From Puffinus mauretanicus (Eukaryota > Chordata > Aves > Procellariiformes > Procellariidae), in contig JAJKFH010002739.1 in the NCBI GenBank assembly GCA_023333565.1, positions 62,001 to 126,000 of the forward strand: DNA of 64,000 bases, given 5' to 3'. The position numbers were made by a program, and so were the translations under genes. The notes beneath the pieces were generated by a model, which searched no databases, was not told the origin of the DNA, and saw only the letters and a program-made list of their open reading frames with translations. Below, one piece after another: positions 13,201 to 26,759 of the stretch (positions within the stretch are counted from its first letter, which is position 1; each line of letters begins with the position of its first letter).

Positions 13201-16200
13201 AAGTCAACTTGTTTCCTTTTTTTTTAACATAACCTAGATCTCACATGGTAAAACACTGCTCAAAGGTTTCATCCAGTCAGCTTTCCATTGTGCTCCAGGA
13301 ACGTGAGAAAGAGTTCAAAAGAAATTAGCTGAGCTATAAATATTTCCAAAATAATTCTGTCATCAGTTAAAATCATATGAGGACATACTTATACGAGAGC
13401 AGATCTGACTTCTGCACACACTGTGCATTCCCTAATTGTGATCCATCCTCAGAATTAAACTTTTTAAATTGGTAAAATCCCCTGTTTGGGAATTCTAAAT
13501 TTGTGAATAAAGAATCCCTACAGAGTTGGACACAATCCTGCACGCAGGAAGGTCTCGCTATATCAGGCACACTTCGTGTTGGAAGGAGGGGGACTCCCCT
13601 GTGGCACATGCACAAAGGTGGGGGGTTCCCTGCCTCTGCAGGCTTTACAACCTGATTTAAAGCAGTATGTGCCACAGGACGTGATACCACCCAGAAAAGG
13701 CGGAGGAAGGAGCACAGGTAACACTCACAAAATCCTGCAGCATCATTTGCCAATTTCACACCATCTTTTTCTTCCTGACATGCATACAGTGCTACTGAAG
13801 AGCATCTCCCTTCAGGACAACTCTGGAGTTATCTCAAAGGTCTTATTTTATTTTTAAGGAGAAATGCCTGAAATTGGGTTTCCTGGATGTATCTGCATTA
13901 GGTCCAATGCTGTAAATCCCAAGCAAGCCCACTGTAGCCTGCAAGTGTCTTGGATGGGTGCAACGTCTTCATGTGGCGTCTTCCACGGAGCCTACAGCAA
14001 CGTAAAAAATAAGCAATAACAACGCTATAATTAATTACCATCAATCATGATAACCCTGTTTATTCAGACAGCAGGGATAACTAGCGTCACCACCAGGTTA
14101 AAGCTTCCCCTGCAGAAAGCTGCTTGCTATTTACTGTATTTGCCTGTCACTGCAGTTCTCTTCTCCTACTTCATAGAAATATTAATATTCCCTCCAAAAC
14201 AGGATTCCCTCTGGATGAGAGCACGTTAGCGCAAGGAAATGTCAAATAGCCTAATTCAAGCGCTTTTAGAAAACAGACATAAAATTGAGCCTGTAATAGT
14301 ATAAATAAAGAGGTGAAATGACACTCCAGCAGAGAAAGAGAGAAATCGAGAGGCACAGAGACAGAGTTATAGACAGCTAGACATCCATTACACGTCTATA
14401 CTGAAACACGCTTATTCACAATAGGAAACACACATCTACCCACAGCGTCAGACAAAACTTATTATACTAATTTTCATTTATAGGAACCGCAGCACCGGCA
14501 GGGACTGTCATCCTCACTTTTCCATCCAGTGCAAATCCCTCCCGGAGAGGACAGTGCGTTTCTGGGCAATCAGGGAGAGCATCCCACGGGCACGGCTTTT
14601 TGACGCTGGGGGGCTGCCGTGGGAGGCGTCCCGGCCACGGGGGCCAGGTCCACGCGTGACGTGATGCCCAGCACGCTGCACCAGCATGCACGTGCTTAGG
14701 GAAAACACCTTTGGCAACAGCAAGAACAAACAAACCAGAACTAACCTGGCTGATGTTTTGTACCTCACGCATAAACTTTTGTTTTTTTTTTTAAATTGTC
14801 CCGTTTGTTAATGATGTAGTGAAGACATGCAGCAAGGAAATTTAGGATGGGAAATGAAGCTGCTTTTCAGCTATAAATCCCCCCTTCCCCTTCTGGCCCC
14901 ACTGGAGGCTGGGAGAGGAGGGACTGAGCAAGGAGGAACAGCTTGGGGATAAAAAAATATTTTCAGGATTTGCTTTGTATTTTAGCAGATTTTGACTGAA
15001 ACAATCCACTTTAAAAAATGAAGGGTTTGCTTATTTATTTGTTTATCTGGATAATTTCACTGACCTCGTGCCCAGTGCAACCCTATGAACAACTGTATCA
15101 GGGCAATGAGGAGGATGATGAGCTGCAAGACAAAACTTTGTGAGCCGGCTGGGCCATCAGAGAGGAGATGATGGAGCAGGAGCGAGGGCTGAACTGATGT
15201 CCAGGACTGTCAAACAGCATGTGGAGGGAAGAAGATGCTGGGGGAAGACATTGTACACTGACTTTTCTACTGAACCATCAAATGGCTTGCAGAAAGAGAG
15301 GAAGAATAGTAGCTGTCAGTGCCAGACATTAAGCATATTTTTCCAGCATATTTTCTCTCTGTTACAGTCAAGTCCAGTTTCAACCAGCCATCTGCTTGAA
15401 TAGTTGCTGAATTATAACCCTGGTGGAATGGACTGTTTGTTGGTAAGCAAACCACAAGTTTTTGGAAAAAGGTGGGTTACAACGTGCAGGGTCCATATAA
15501 TCATACACTTGAAATTACAGCTTGTCTAAGTACACAGATAAACCTAAAAATGAAAACCATGAAAAAGGTTTGGCTGGGAAGACACTCCAGTTGGGTGCAA
15601 ATTGATGAACTTCAAAGCGGTCATTCTCTGAATGGAAGGACGCCTTCCACTCCCCAAATTGGAGTAAAAACATCTCTGGTTTGACATATGCAATATAACC
15701 CAGCAAGGCTGGAAAATCACAGCCTAGTTTCTCATGGCCTCAAAGTCTGTTGAGCTCAAACAGTAACTTCCTAAACAAAATATTTTAGTGTCTATATGAA
15801 CTCCTAAATGTTGAGGCACGTATAAGAAAAGACAGAGAATTGTATTTCCTCACAAAAGACAAACACTCCTCCAACAGAGAAAAGAAGATGAAGTTCACTC
15901 TCACCTCACTCAACTCTGCTTTTGCATCAAACTTCATGCATGTTTTTTTGAGTCAACCCCAATATATGTATCGGGTCTTTGTTACAATTATTTACTCTCA
16001 CATAATTTTGCTGTTCTTGAAGAGACTTGAATTTTTAATTTATGCTTTATCAGAGGCTCTGAACTGAAATTTTCTTTAAGATGTGATCTGATGGCTTTGG
16101 AAAGCCATACGGAGCTGCAAGTTGCCAGAGCCCCGTGGTCCTTCAGGCTGGAGCTGGTGGTTGCAGGCGGAGGGCTGTGATCTCAGCCTTTAACCACCTC

Positions 16201-17689
16201 TGCTCTGGAGGGCAAGGAAAAAGAAGTAAAAGGCACTTGGTGCAAAAAGGCAAGCAAATCTGAAAGGAGAAACTGAGAGGATCTCACAAGAGGCAGAGTG
16301 AAAACCAGCCGAAGACAGCCACAAGGCAGGAAGGAATATCTCCTCTTCTTCTCTTGAATATTTACTAGCAGAAAATGTTGGCTAAAATAAGTGACAGAAG
16401 GACCCTAGATATTTTCTGAAATACACAGGATATATGATGCAGCCTCAAATACAGATTTTATCCATGTAAAAGTGGCTGGTCACGTTACACACAACTGACT
16501 CTGCTGTGATAAGGCAGTTCCTTGCAGATGGGCATCGGTAAAATGTTTACACCGTACCTCCGCATCCTGCATTCTGCATGGGCAATACGCGCTCACAAAA
16601 AAAATATTTTAGGAGTGTTTAAGGCAGTGTTGAAATATTTCATAGAAACTATTTTTTGTCTGCCTCTGCCTGTAGAGCCAAGTTCCCTAAATAATTACCA
16701 GTCAAAATACAGCAGGCTTAGAAAGTGCAATGAAACCCTCGAAAAGTGCCAAACATAACTTTTCTGGCTACAAATATATGCTGCCTGAAGAGTCTTACTG
16801 TGGGCTTTTTTAGGGCTAGAAGCACGTGATGAATCCCTTTAGGAAAATTCCTTTTATATGGGCATAAAACTCCTACTTTCGTCCTCAGTTAAAGTGGCAG
16901 ACATTAAAATCGTTATATCTTTGGATATGTGGAAAATTTGCAAGCCACAGAAGAAATTCCTTCTCTGTTTTTTGGGCATGCGCAGTTGGAATATCTGGAC
17001 ATCACTCACACCTGGGGGAAAGAGGGAATTTCCTCATTTTAAAGTGGTGGAGTTTTGAATTTTTTTTAACAAAGATGGATCTATAATTAGCAGGAAGGTT
17101 AGATGATCAAAGGGACATGTTAAAGTATTGTTTACGGGGTTTTTTTAATGTATTTTACCTGTTTATCTATTAACTCCTGTATCACATATTAAACTGTGAA
17201 GGTTGCAAGAAAGGGACACCCCCCTCAGTGAGGACTATTTTTAACTGACAGTTAAACACGGACCCCACAATATGTGCTGGCTGCTGTGAGTCCAGTTCTG
17301 AAATGCCCCGCACTGACCACAAAAATCAGGGCAGTGTGGCTAACAGTTTTGGGGTCAGGAATGGCCAGTCTCATCACGGCGATGGCCAAGGGCTGCAGAG
17401 CCAGGACATAAATGTTCTGCCCATGGGTTTTACCTGCTTAGCCCCACTGACTTTCCAGTGCTTGAGCATTCTCTTAAGGTTAAGCAAGTCCTCGAATACC
17501 CTTCCTGAAAGGGATGCTTTCCTGAGTGGGAGTCTTCACCTGTTTCAAGCAGACCTTGACAGTATTTGTCAATGTATTCTATATAACCTCTGTTATAGTC
17601 TGTTCCAGTATCGTCCAGAGAAAATGTGAAAATTGACACTTCCCTTATTCAGAATAAAGCCTGTGAGATGCTTGGTTTGTCAAGCCTTG
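4291..17689. other. Intergenic desert, AT-rich
   Basis: About 13 kb without a supported gene. Short open frames are present in all frames but lack recognisable domains, codon bias or splice context. Small simple repeats are visible: (TG)n near 4768-4787, poly-C near 7289, poly-A near 8970-8985, TA-rich runs near 12198-12210 and 12526-12540, (TTAA)n near 12385-12402, and (CTG)5 near 12811-12826. One perfect palindrome (6575-6598) is listed separately. No full transposon or tRNA gene was recognised. Confidence 0.5.
6575..6598. other. 24-bp perfect palindrome
   Basis: TTCACCAATCTT is followed immediately by its exact reverse complement AAGATTGGTGAA, with no spacer. The next outward base pair (6574/6599, C and C) breaks the symmetry, so the palindrome is 24 bp. 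It contains two CCAAT-related words (ACCAAT / ATTGGT) facing outward. It could be a dimeric protein site, the core of a miniature inverted-repeat element, or chance. Confidence 0.9.
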
Positions 17690-17868
17690 GAAGAGGCTGC
17701 CCAGGGAAGTGGTGAAGTCGCCATCCCTGGAAGTATTTAAAAGATGTGTAGATGTGGTGCTAGATTTAAAAGACGTGGTTTAGTGGTGGACTTGGCAGTG
17801 CTAGGCTAACGGTTGGACTTGATGATCTTAAAGGTCTTTTCCAACCTAAACGATTCTATGATTCTATT
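17690..17868 (+). mobile_element. CR1 LINE 3' end, sense
   Basis: The fragment runs from 'TTGGAAGAGGCTGCCCAGGG' through 'TTGGACTTGATGATCTTAAAGG' to the terminal 'GATTCTATGATTCTAT' at about 17854-17868. That is the standard order of an avian CR1 3' untranslated end. It is about 180 bp, strongly 5'-truncated, with an intact 3' tail. Confidence 0.92.
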
Positions 17869-20352
17869 GCAAAAATATGTTTATGGGAGGATGTGCATTA
17901 TGTATTTTAAATTAGCTTCTGCTTCCCCAGGCTCAACATATTCATTAGTCACTTCTTTTTCACAGATTATCTGAAGAAGGTAGGTCAAACTGCAGTCTAA
18001 TGGATTAGTAACTCAGTTGTTTGAATATTGATTATTTTTTATTCAAGGAAAAAAATCCAAATCTGAGGATCCATATACTCCTTGTACTGCAGGGCGGGCA
18101 AAATAAAATGAGGAGGCAAAGTTTCTAAAAAAAAAAAGTGCAAAAGCTTCTTCTCATAAGGCGTCAAAGATGTTTTGCCTGAAGGTACCAGCCAAGGCAA
18201 GTGCAAGAACTGAATCAGTCTCAGCTCCCTTCCAGCCATGTTCCTCCTTCGGAGTCCCTCGTGGGCTCCCACAGTCGCTGTCATATGCAGAAAAATCGGT
18301 GAGCTGTTGGAAGGACTTAAACAACATGTTCATCTCTCTGCTAATTCAGGATTACTGTCTACTTTCTGGCAGCCTGTTTTTCTCTCCTTCTGGTTAGTTG
18401 CTTTTTGAAGGGGCATTTGTATCCTCCTTTTAAAGTGGAGTAAATTCAACAGTGCAGAATGCATAACTGAGAATTTTTTTAATGGTTTCCAAGGTAACTG
18501 CAAAAAAATATTCACCAAAAAAAAAAAAGAAAAAGAAAAATTGGCTAAACTACATTTTAAAACTTTTTTTGGCATAGAATATATCTTTGGTTCCTATAAA
18601 GTTAGAATGGTACTATCATTTGCATTCACCATAACTAGGAAATTGAAAATTTAAATTCTTTGTGACAAATTCATTGTTGTTGAATTTTCTTTGTTGTTTT
18701 AGATGTATGCATATTTAAATATTCATTATTAATATTAACTAATATTAATATAGTAATATATTAATTTTATATACAAAATTAACCAGAATGAAACACAATC
18801 ACAGGTACAAAGGGGAAATATCTCTTTGCACAGCTAAAGGTCTACAAGCAGATGATACACTCCACAGTTGGTGCAGTGACCAATGTTTTTTTTAAACAAG
18901 AAGAGCCTGATGGAATCTTTAACATCCACTTAAAACAGAATGGTCCTCAGTTTCTAGGCTGGAGAAGTTCCCATTATAAATACATTAAATATTCTTCAGA
19001 TAAAGTCTAAATCAACCAAAGAAAAAAAGCATTTATTTTCCTTGTTGTGGAAAATGATTGGTAATTGTTGGGAACGATTGGGGAATGATTGTCAACTCAT
19101 TTGTAATCCATGTCAAATGACATGGTATCTATTCACAATCCTCCGTTACATTAGATATGTCAATATTCACACAGAAGAAACAACAGAGTTCAACTCAGCA
19201 CAGGCACTAAACACGGTGGGCCAAACTCAGATCTGACTTACCAAGTGTATTTTGGATTGTAACTGTTTCACCCTGCTGTAAATGTTAATTTTAATCTACT
19301 ATCACCATCTTTGCCATGATGTAATTCTATCAGCTTTAATAAAAATAAGCCAACTTTATGTTAGTGCGATGACTCTGGGCCAAATAATCAGTGTAAGATG
19401 TAGGATTTATAGATAAAAATCTCCTGAATTTCTTTTACCACAGAGGAAAAAAAGGAGCGATTTTGCCATATGGTCTCCAAACACAAATTCAATTCTAGTT
19501 CCAAACAAGCAAATTGATAAACTACATTACTCTCTTAAATAAATGTAGCCAAAAGTGGGCATTTTATCTTAAGGAGAAGGAAAGAGATAGAGAGAATAAG
19601 TTATTTCCTTTAGGAGATCAAAACATGATGTGGAAAACAAGAAAATAAACTTAAATGGTGGTGTAATCCCCAAAGAAAAACCTTCAGTAATACTGTGCCC
19701 ACAGCAGACAGCTCACAAACATGTAAATCATTTTATCTATAAATAACTGAAGATTACAAGAAACTGATTTAAATAGTTTTATTCTAACTTGAACAAGCAG
19801 GGTGATTGGAAAAACAGAATTACGACAGACTAGGGGTCTGGCTTGATAAAAACTCTATTAGCTGTGCTGATGTGAAAGGATTATTTTAGGAATGAGAAAG
19901 AGGAAAGGAAGAGAGAAAGAAAGGAGAGAGCACTGCTGCCGGGCGGTGGGGAAGCAAAGGTGGAGAGGGTGGCTGTGCATCATGCCTACTCTCATAGCTT
20001 TGGCCTTGTCACATTAAAGCACCGCCATAAGGAAAGGGGCACATCATACACACACTCCTCAACCCAGGTTAATGCTCGGGAGGTCTTCTGAGCTTTTCAT
20101 TAAAAGAATGCGTTCTACTGTAGGTTTTCTGGGCATTTATATTACGCTCACTGCTATGATATCTAAGCACTTGGTGTCTGTGCTATAGTTTCTTCATCGG
20201 TGTCGGTTTGACGTTTGATTGTCTGGTGGTGGGAACCTGCAAACAGCCGTGATGCTTGCAGCAGACGTGCTAGGATGCACGGGGCGGCAAGCCACCATGT
20301 TGGGCCTTTATTTTATTTCCTTTGTTTATTTATTTATGACCGTGAAGGTGGG
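17869..20352. other. Intergenic, AT-rich
   Basis: Very AT-rich DNA including a TAATATTA-rich stretch at about 18715-18780 and a purine-rich run (GAGAAAGAGGAAAGG-like) at about 19888-19930. No gene or transposon was recognised. Confidence 0.5.
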
Positions 20353-20490
20353 AGGTTGCCCAGGTCGGCTGCAGCCTCTCCATCCTTGGAGCTATTCTGA
20401 ACTCAGCTGGAGGTGGCCCCGCACAGCCTGACCCACCTGGACCGCTCTGAGAGCAGGGCTGGATGACGTGGCCTCCAGAGGTGCCTCTTG
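20353..20490 (+). mobile_element. Decayed CR1 LINE relic, sense
   Basis: Words in CR1 3'-end order are present: GGTTGCCCAGG, CTCCATCCTTGGAGCTATTC, GAGCAGGGCTGGATGACGTG, GCCTCCAGAGGTGCCTC. The match is diverged and the terminal ATTCTATG tail is not seen. This is an older insertion than those at 826 and 17690. Confidence 0.75.
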
Positions 20491-23400
20491 GTGTAAATTA
20501 GTGTATGATTCAGTGAACAAATTCAACAGGAATCGTGTGTGCGTAGCACTCCCGGTTGGCATTCCCATATAAAAGATGTGCAACTTACAGGGCAATACCG
20601 CACAGGAGTTTTCCCACTTTTCCTCATATTACAGCCCTAAGCAGCTAAACCGCATCTCAAGCCGTGACTGGGGCAGTGGTATCAAGCCACAAATATTTTT
20701 TGCTGGGGAGTCAGCTGAAATTACCCTGCACCTAGACAAAGCTGATCACTAACGACATGTGCCAACCAGCCAGGCTCCTGATGTCCTCCCCGCCACCAGC
20801 AGCTGCTTTACCCTGCCCCGAAGTGGCTTTGTCTTCGTGAACCCTTTAGCAGGACGGGTCTGGCTCTGCACTGGTGGTGGGGTGCCACCCTGGCACCCGC
20901 CGTGATGCCTATCAGTCACCCTGAACTGGCGTTTTTTTCTTCCAGCCACCGAGTCCTGTAATTGCAATCATAATTCCACAACCGTTTAACTTGCCTGACA
21001 CGCCAAGAATAAGCAGTAAATCACTCTGCAGGTTTGTGCAACCTTCTGTGTTCACCAAAACCTGGAAACAAACTTTTTTTTTTTTGAGATCAGAACCTAA
21101 TTTGCCCACAGCGGGAGACTTTGTGATAGACCCCAAGGGAGCTGGGAGAGCTGGGGCATCATGGCTTGGAAAACTGGAGAAGCAAGTGTTCATCCACCGG
21201 TCAAGAACAGTGCACACGGCTAAGACGTAGGTGCTTTCTTATACTTTTATTTTCAATCTTAGAGACATCATCTTTACAGTCAGGTGGGGGGAATGGAAAG
21301 AGAAGAAAGAGAGAAAAAGAGAAAGCAAGCAGAGAGGTGGTTTTATGCGCTTTATAGGAACAGCAAAACTGTTCTCAGAGTCACAGTGATGGTAAGAGGA
21401 GATCATAGATTGTTGGTTATTAGGCTCTAAGCAAAGTCTCATAGGTTAATTTCAATTAACATGATTATTTTAATCTGGTGGTGCTCCATTTGCAAAATCC
21501 AACTCATAGCTGTATTTTTCTATCAGATCTTATCAGCCCTCCACTTCCCTCCACCAACATACATTTGGTGAGAAGTCACCTTTTCTATACGCCTGCTTCG
21601 AAGCTGTCTGACGCAGCTCCTGAGCCCTGCAAGGCCCTTCTCAAAACTGCCGTCTGAAGGACATCTGCAGACACACAGAGTGAGAAACGCCACGCGGCGA
21701 ATGCCCTTCGCTCCATAGATGCTGTCGTGAAGATTTCTGCCCCTTTCCTCCTCCTCGTGCCAGGCCGAGAAGTGTGACCTGTCTGCACGCATTACTGATC
21801 ATCAGACTTCCCACACAGCAGATCAGAAGAGCACACGACTCCTGATTGTAAAACCATCACACCTGACTTCCCTGGATGCTTTAGAAGTAGCACTATCAAT
21901 TTAAGTACGGAGTGTTTCCACGTAGCAAATCTGCAAGGGACGGGTACACTCCAAAAGCAGGTGGTCTAAACCAGTGCAGAAGGACTGCGGCAAAGCTATC
22001 CTGGGCAAGGAGCGAGTGAAGTTTGCAATTAAGCATGTTATCAAGAAGTCCATTATTATCAGCGCCTCGGTCTAATCCTGATTAGAATTAAAAAAATATA
22101 AAAAATAGCCCAAAGATTTCCTCAATGAGCTTCCAATTAAAAAAAAAAAAAAAAAAAGAAAAAAACAACGGGGGCAGACAGGTAAGATGAGTGAAAAATG
22201 AGCCATTATTGCTCAGCCTGATAGGTAGCAGGCATCTTGCCAAGGCCAAACAAAATCATCTCGGGGAGTACCTACCCATGGAGTGCCATTTTCAGGTAAC
22301 AAAGATGCAGGCACAGAAAGTCCACAGATTTTTCCCAGACTGTGTGCGGTGCAGTTCCTAAAACTTCTTCAGCATAGTATCTTACCGGGTTTTTTTTTTT
22401 TTTTTATGTTATCGGTGGCTGTTTCTGGCTAAGATGACTTTTAGGTTTTAATGGCAAAGAATCCTCTTGTGACACAGTGGCAAGATGCATATTAAATGAC
22501 AAAGCTAAATTCTGTAGCAATTTCTTTCTCATGGGTTTCTGATGCTTCCTCCTTTAAAAAAAAAAGAAATGGTGCTACAAGTCTTTAGCACAGGTCTAAT
22601 TCCAGCTCCAGTATCAGCTTCAGTAAGTGAAAAGCTGAGCAGTCTGCGCTACTAATTACAATGTAAACATTTAATAAATATTCCTTCTTTTTATCCTTTG
22701 CCCTTTTCAAAAATGAAAGGTTGTAATTTACATGTACAGTGGCTCCTAATTGCCTCTTCACAATACTTGCTTGTTTTATTTATTTTCTATCTTCTTCTAG
22801 GTGGAGTACATTAAAAGAGAGCAACGTTTCTACCCTCACCTACATCTCTTCTGTAAAACAATGCTCCCCCAAAAGCACCCCCGGCTCCCTCCCCGCAGAA
22901 AGCTGCAGAGCCCCAGCCAGGATTTCCTATGCATCCACCTGTGATCTCAAGTGATAATTCTACTGAATTGCATTTTTAATTACAGAATAGTTATCTGCAA
23001 GCATATGTCTGCCTGTACGGGCAGACATTTGGTGCAAAAGCAGAGTTTGTTCGCTTTTCTGTTTTATAACTATTCTGACACGGACACGATTGCAGGATGC
23101 ATTCGGTTTGCAGGGGGTTTTGTTTGTTTTTTACAGCAAAGTAAGGCTGCAGGAATGGTTATGTTTGAGCTCCATATGCAGGTTCCAGCCATATATTCAA
23201 GCTGGACAATAAAGCAAGGACAAAACAGCTGATACACAAAAGGGACCGTCTAGACAGTGCCCCATCAGTCTGGCTAAATTTGGTGCTGGCATTCCCAATG
23301 GGATTGTAATATAATTGTTCTGGTGCCTGCGTTCATTCCCCCTGTCAAACACCATCCCAAATATACATCCTTTTTTCAATACAATAGGCCCAAACTGTAC

Positions 23401-24879
23401 CATTAGATGGAAGGACCTTTGAAACAACCACCTAAGCGAGTATCTCCTAATGCAGAAAACCTGTTATTTAATTGCTGAAAGAAAAAAAACAAAACAAAAC
23501 CCACATAATTTTTAATCAGAATGGAATTAATTTTACTTTCAATCAAAATATATTATTTTAATTAAGAATCTAAAAATATTTGGGGCGGGAAATGTGAAAA
23601 TATACTTTTGTATGGGCACAAAGCAAAGGCATCTTCTCCTTTATTAATCTCTCAAAGAAAATTCAACAGAAATTCAAAGATGTGAAAGTGAAATGATAGC
23701 TATGGATCACAGATTGTAATGGAGCAAAAATGTAATGAAAAAGGGAAAAAGCATTCATGAGCAAAAAGTAAGGAAAAAATGCTGTCATTTTACCCTTTCA
23801 CAATTAAAAGAAACCAGCGGTTACTTCCTGAATTTCTGTGAAGTGACTACCTTATTTCTTTGGAATTTTTGGTTGTTCAAAAGACATTGACAAATATTAG
23901 AAGTACAAACTTATCTTGATTAAGACTTGTTCTATATGTTTTGGAAAAACCTGTGAAAAATCTGAAATCCATGAAAATCTTATCAAGGAAATTAAGCACA
24001 AATATGGAGCTTCAAAAGGAAAAAAAAAGGGAATTAAGAACATTGGCTGTGTTACTGATGTCCACAGACACAATGGCAGAAGTCAAAACATGCAAATAAA
24101 ATGCAAAGACATAAAATCCCTGGTTTAGGAAAGTGAAATACAGAAAACGTGTTTCTGATTTGACTGTCTTCACAGTTATGTGTTATCTTTCATGCTGTTT
24201 TGTTTCAAGAACAAATTATTCCAAGACCTTTAGATATAAATAGGACTCAGGCATGATTTTAGACATTTTAAAGGACTATTACTCCAACTAACGTTATTTT
24301 AGAGAGTGTTGCTCTCAACGTGCATCAACAGCTATTTACGTGGCATTTTGAGAGTCCACACACACTGCAGCTGAAGGCCATGGAAAAAGGCACGCTGCCT
24401 GACGGCGGGCAGCGCCTGGACCGTATCCTTGCATGACCACATTGCTCACATCGCAAACAGATAACACAGGTTTCTTCCCCACCATTTACCAGTTCTGACA
24501 AGCTGTAGCCAGAAGTCTGAAGTATCCCAAGAACCCAAATACCAGGTTATGCTGCAAACAAACAAACAAAATCTTCCCCCCAAACACTGGTGCCTCTTAT
24601 TCCCTAAGTTTTCTCTGCAGAAACTTTGGTCCCAGCAACTTTTTGCAGGGTGAGTGATGGAAAGGAGGGAGAGGAAACCCCAAGTAACAGGAAAGCAAAT
24701 AAACACCCCCATCTATGCCCAGAAACGCCTTGAAGGAGCCGGCTGAGCTGCAGCGCACACCGAGGGGAGAAAAACCCAGATGCTGCCCACCGAGAAACAC
24801 GAGGACTAGGAGAAAATATGTAAATACGACAGCAAAAACACGGAATAAATCAAGTATGGGTTTAACGTTGGGGTCACCA
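20491..24879. other. Intergenic; simple repeats only
   Basis: No supported gene. Visible low-complexity tracts are a GA-rich run (about 21292-21340), a poly-A of roughly 25 bases (about 22139-22165) and a poly-T (about 22389-22406). The poly-A is not preceded by a recognisable retrogene. Confidence 0.5.
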
Positions 24880-25060
24880 GCCCCGCTGGAGGAGAGAACG
24901 CAATAACAAGGTGCTGTAGGGGGAGGGTGTCTGGTTTGGGGGTGGTGGGGGTACTAGGAGGGGTGTCGCCTCCCTCCCCAGGGGATGCAGAGGTTGGGGG
25001 GGTCGCCGGGACTCTGCAGCTGCCCCTCTCGCACTTGAATAAAGAAGAACTTTTCTTTTG
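24880..25060. other. G-rich patch
   Basis: G-runs of three to seven (for example around 24913-24956 and 24987-24999) give several closely spaced G-tracts compatible with G-quadruplex formation on the + strand. It marks the left shoulder of the GC-rich domain that follows. Confidence 0.5.
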
Positions 25061-25500
25061 GGAGGGGGCGAGATCCATGAATACCTTACCCAATAAGAGA
25101 TGGGGCATATTGAAAACTATATTAAATTACCCTGATTAACAATTTAGCCACGAACAGGGGAGCTTTGGGAGATCTCTATAGGCAGGGCTGGGGGCTATTC
25201 ATGCCAGCAGCTAAGAGGTCGAAAGGTTTCTGAAGTTCACAGGCTCAGAGCCTTTGTTATGCTAACAGACAATCTCAAATCAGCTGCCTGCTGGAGTGTG
25301 AAATATAAATGATTCCTTGAGAACTTCCAATAAGTTGTCACTCTTGTTCTCCAAATACCAGGACAGGCTGCTAATTTCTAGCAGGGCCCTTTTCTTGCGG
25401 CATCCCGAGCCCTAAATGAATGCCTTTGTAGCTCAAATAATCTTTTTAAGAAAGCTGCCCTGCCGTAATAGCCCAAATGCCTCTTGGTTTTTGGCTATGA
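25061..25500. promoter_or_regulatory. Candidate conserved noncoding element
   Basis: Unique, repeat-free looking DNA of mixed composition with many regulatory-type words: CAGCAGCTAAG, TGACTCTTG-like words, ATAAATGATTCC, GCTAATTTCTAGC, TAATAGCCC. It has no coding signature: frames are broken and there are no splice pairs. The call as a regulatory element rests on texture and on its position beside an orphan CpG island. It is inference; a bird-to-mammal alignment would decide. Confidence 0.3.
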
Positions 25501-26480
25501 AACGAAAATGGAGATTTCTCCGAACTTGACTTTCCCCGGGCCAGAGGTGTTTGGGGTGAGTGGGAGAGATGCTCCCAAATATACTAAGCCAGCACCCGGG
25601 GCAGGGTGTGGGGGAGTCATCAACGAGGGGCGATAGCCTGGCAGCTGCCGAAAGCCAAAACCTAACACCTCCCTCCCACCACCACGCCCCCCCTTGCTCT
25701 GAACAAAGCTCAGGGCAAGATTTACGTCTCCGAAGCTACCTGCCCTTCCCCCCCCCCCTTTAGGTGTGATTTGGGGCGCGCCAAGGCAAAGGGCGTGCAC
25801 CCCCCCCCCCCCATCCCCGGGTAGGGGGCGAATTACCTGGGGCAGGGGGCGAGTTACCTGGGGGCCTCCTTCGCCCAGGGCAAGGCGGGGAGGGGGCTGC
25901 GCCCAGGCGGTCGGCGAGGTCTGGGGGCGGGGGGGGGGTGGGTGTCTGAGGTCTGGGCACAAAGGGAAATATTCATACCCTCCTGCAGGACATCGGCGCT
26001 AATGCCATTAAGAGGAGAAGAATGAGTTAATTATCTTTACACACAAGGAAATCAATCTATTAGAGGATGTGATCTGCTCTCTCCCGGGGAGGAGAAGAAA
26101 GCCTCCCCTGTGAGCCCCCGCGGTGGTCGGGGGGCGCGGAGGGGTGGGGAGAGGCGGGCGCGCAAGGTGCGGCGGAGGTTCCACGGCCGCGGAGCCCCGC
26201 GCTGCTGGGGCGAGGGGGAAACTTCTCATCCAGGTAATAGTGGTGATGAGTATAATAAAAATGACACGTATTTATTTTGCTTGCACTGGAAAGAAAAATA
26301 CTGCCTGCCCCCCGCCCCCAGCCACCCACTCCCCCAGCCGGGGAAGACACACACGCACACGCGAGTTTTTTCGCGGTTAAGTTTGGTTAAAGGGGGAGTT
26401 GCGTGTGCCACAGATTCTCTGATAAACGCAGCGCGGAAAGGTGACGCCTTTTGCGATTCCTGCGCTGATACAGACCGGTG
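25500..26480. promoter_or_regulatory. Orphan CpG/GC-rich island 1
   Basis: A roughly 1-kb GC-rich stretch with many CpGs (dense at about 26116-26215) and long C and G homopolymers (about 25748-25758, 25800-25812, 25923-25938). A 20-odd-bp unit beginning GGGGGCGA is duplicated at about 25824-25862. Short AT-rich unique segments (25970-26060, 26225-26290) are embedded. No annotated gene start is recognisable. In birds such islands usually mark promoters or developmental enhancers. Long open frames here are GC shadows with proline/glycine/arginine-rich nonsense. Confidence 0.55.
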
Positions 26481-26650
26481 CTTTATTTCGGGGGCGGGAG
26501 GTGATAATTGTTGTCCTCCTAATCAGCATTTATTTTCCCTTTTGGAAATGGATCTCGCCAATCGTTATCTATAAAGCTTTTAGAAAAATTATCCGAAAAC
26601 AGGAGAAACAAAAGTTTGGTTTATGCTGTTTGAAAAGGAGAATGAAGAGG

Positions 26651-26696
26651 GTTTTTTTCTTTTTTTTTTCTTTTTTTTTTTTTTTTTGTGTGTGTG
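26651..26696 (+). repeat. Poly-T tract with (TG)n end
   Basis: About 40 bases of nearly pure T with two C interruptions, followed by TGTGTGTG. A simple length-variable repeat. Confidence 0.85.
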
Positions 26697-26759
26697 AGCT
26701 GATGCAAGTATGGGTGTTATTACTCTGAAACACCAGAGTGACGAATTATCCGTGTCCTC

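Noticed and set aside
22139..22165. Poly-A run as tail of a retrogene
   Set aside because: The preceding few hundred bases show no coding or repeat body and no target-site duplication was evident.
25495..25962. 155-codon minus-strand open frame
   Set aside because: Proline/glycine-rich translation of poly-C and G-rich DNA; no domain or splice context.
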